From positions 1 to 6,658 of the forward strand of contig JAJYPO010000124.1 of the NCBI GenBank assembly GCA_021795275.1: a stretch of 6,658 bases of DNA, written 5' to 3'. Source of the DNA: Nitrospirota bacterium. GTDB lineage: Bacteria > Nitrospirota_A > Leptospirillia > Leptospirillales > Leptospirillaceae. A program made the translations under genes and the position numbers. Under the pieces are notes generated by a model. That model made no database searches. It saw only the letters and a program-made list of their open reading frames with translations, and was not told the DNA's origin. This document shows, one piece after another, positions 6,451-6,658 of the stretch (position 1 is the first letter of the stretch; each line of letters begins with the position of its first letter).

Positions 6451-6557
6451 AGGCGATCGCAGTTGGGCCCAAACCCAGCTCGACCCGGGGGGCTCCGTGC
6501 TCTCCGACGGGCTCGCCTGCTTCACAGGAGTGACCGAAGCGGGCTGTCGTCACCAGG
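6451..6557 (+). repeat. Right copy of ~107-bp direct repeat (IS1595 internal)
   Basis: It matches 24-131 at about 93% over the ungapped 91 bases and is one base shorter overall. Homology starts at AGGCGAT and ends at CACCAGG, after which the two copies diverge. Confidence 0.88.
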
Positions 6558-6658
6558 TTCGCTGGCCGAAAGCCCAGGGAGTTGCCGGATTTCTTGTGGA
6601 TCAACACCATCCTGGGCAATCTCAAGACCAGCCTCTCCGGCGCCTACCATGCCTTTGA
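6451..6658 (+). pseudogene. IS1595-family transposase, frameshifted C-terminal fragment (right copy)
   Basis: The fragment begins inside the transposase gene at about 6451 and runs off the window edge. Frame 2 carries SDGLACFTGVTEAGCRHQ; the reading then shifts to frame 3, where LPDFLWINTILGNLKTSL (from about 6582) and GAYHAF follow, the hallmark C-terminal block of IS1595/ISPna2-type transposases. The shift lies between 6557 and 6579, in a stretch that also differs from the family and from the left copy. The N-terminal half is absent, so the fragment is inactive. It has the same orientation as the left fragment and carries the gene part the left one lacks, plus the shared 107 bp. Confidence 0.85.

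Noticed and set aside
1..6658. CRISPR array, tRNA or rRNA genes
   Set aside because: No regularly spaced short repeats and no recognisable tRNA or rRNA sequence were seen on either strand.

Overview
The window holds an intact four-gene operon for a tripartite ABC-type exporter, set between the remains of insertion sequences. Moderate-to-high GC, strong AGGAGG-type ribosome binding sites, an outer-membrane TolC-family channel and IS1595- and IS4-type remnants point to a Gram-negative bacterium. An acidophile of the Leptospirillum type (Nitrospirota) would fit by general resemblance, but this is a weak inference because no marker gene is present.

Layout. Positions 1 to about 131 are the middle of an IS1595-family transposase gene on the plus strand, cut off inside the gene. 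It joins directly to a large minus-strand pseudogene (about 130 to 1915): a DUF4338 (DruA-like) domain fused to a Tn5/IS4-type DDE transposase. The pseudogene carries at least five frameshifts and two in-frame stops and has lost its C-terminal catalytic part. Positions 1916-2144 are a regulatory intergenic region. It contains a perfect 16-bp inverted repeat (2005-2020 / 2043-2058) that embeds two overlapping, oppositely directed sigma70-like promoters, followed by a leader hairpin and a ribosome binding site.

The operon runs 2145 to 6387 on the plus strand: FtsX/DevC-type permease, LolD/MacB/DevA-type ATPase, HlyD/DevB-type membrane fusion protein and TolC-type outer-membrane protein. Stop/start overlaps link the first three genes, and a strong ribosome binding site starts the fourth after a 40-nt gap. 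Together they predict a complete ATP-driven export path across both membranes; the substrate cannot be read from the sequence.

After the operon come a possible 18-codon reading frame that overlaps the tolC-type stop, then a second frameshifted IS1595 transposase fragment that runs off the right edge. The two IS1595 fragments share about 107 bp at roughly 93% identity in the same orientation, so the operon and the IS4 remnant sit between direct repeats.
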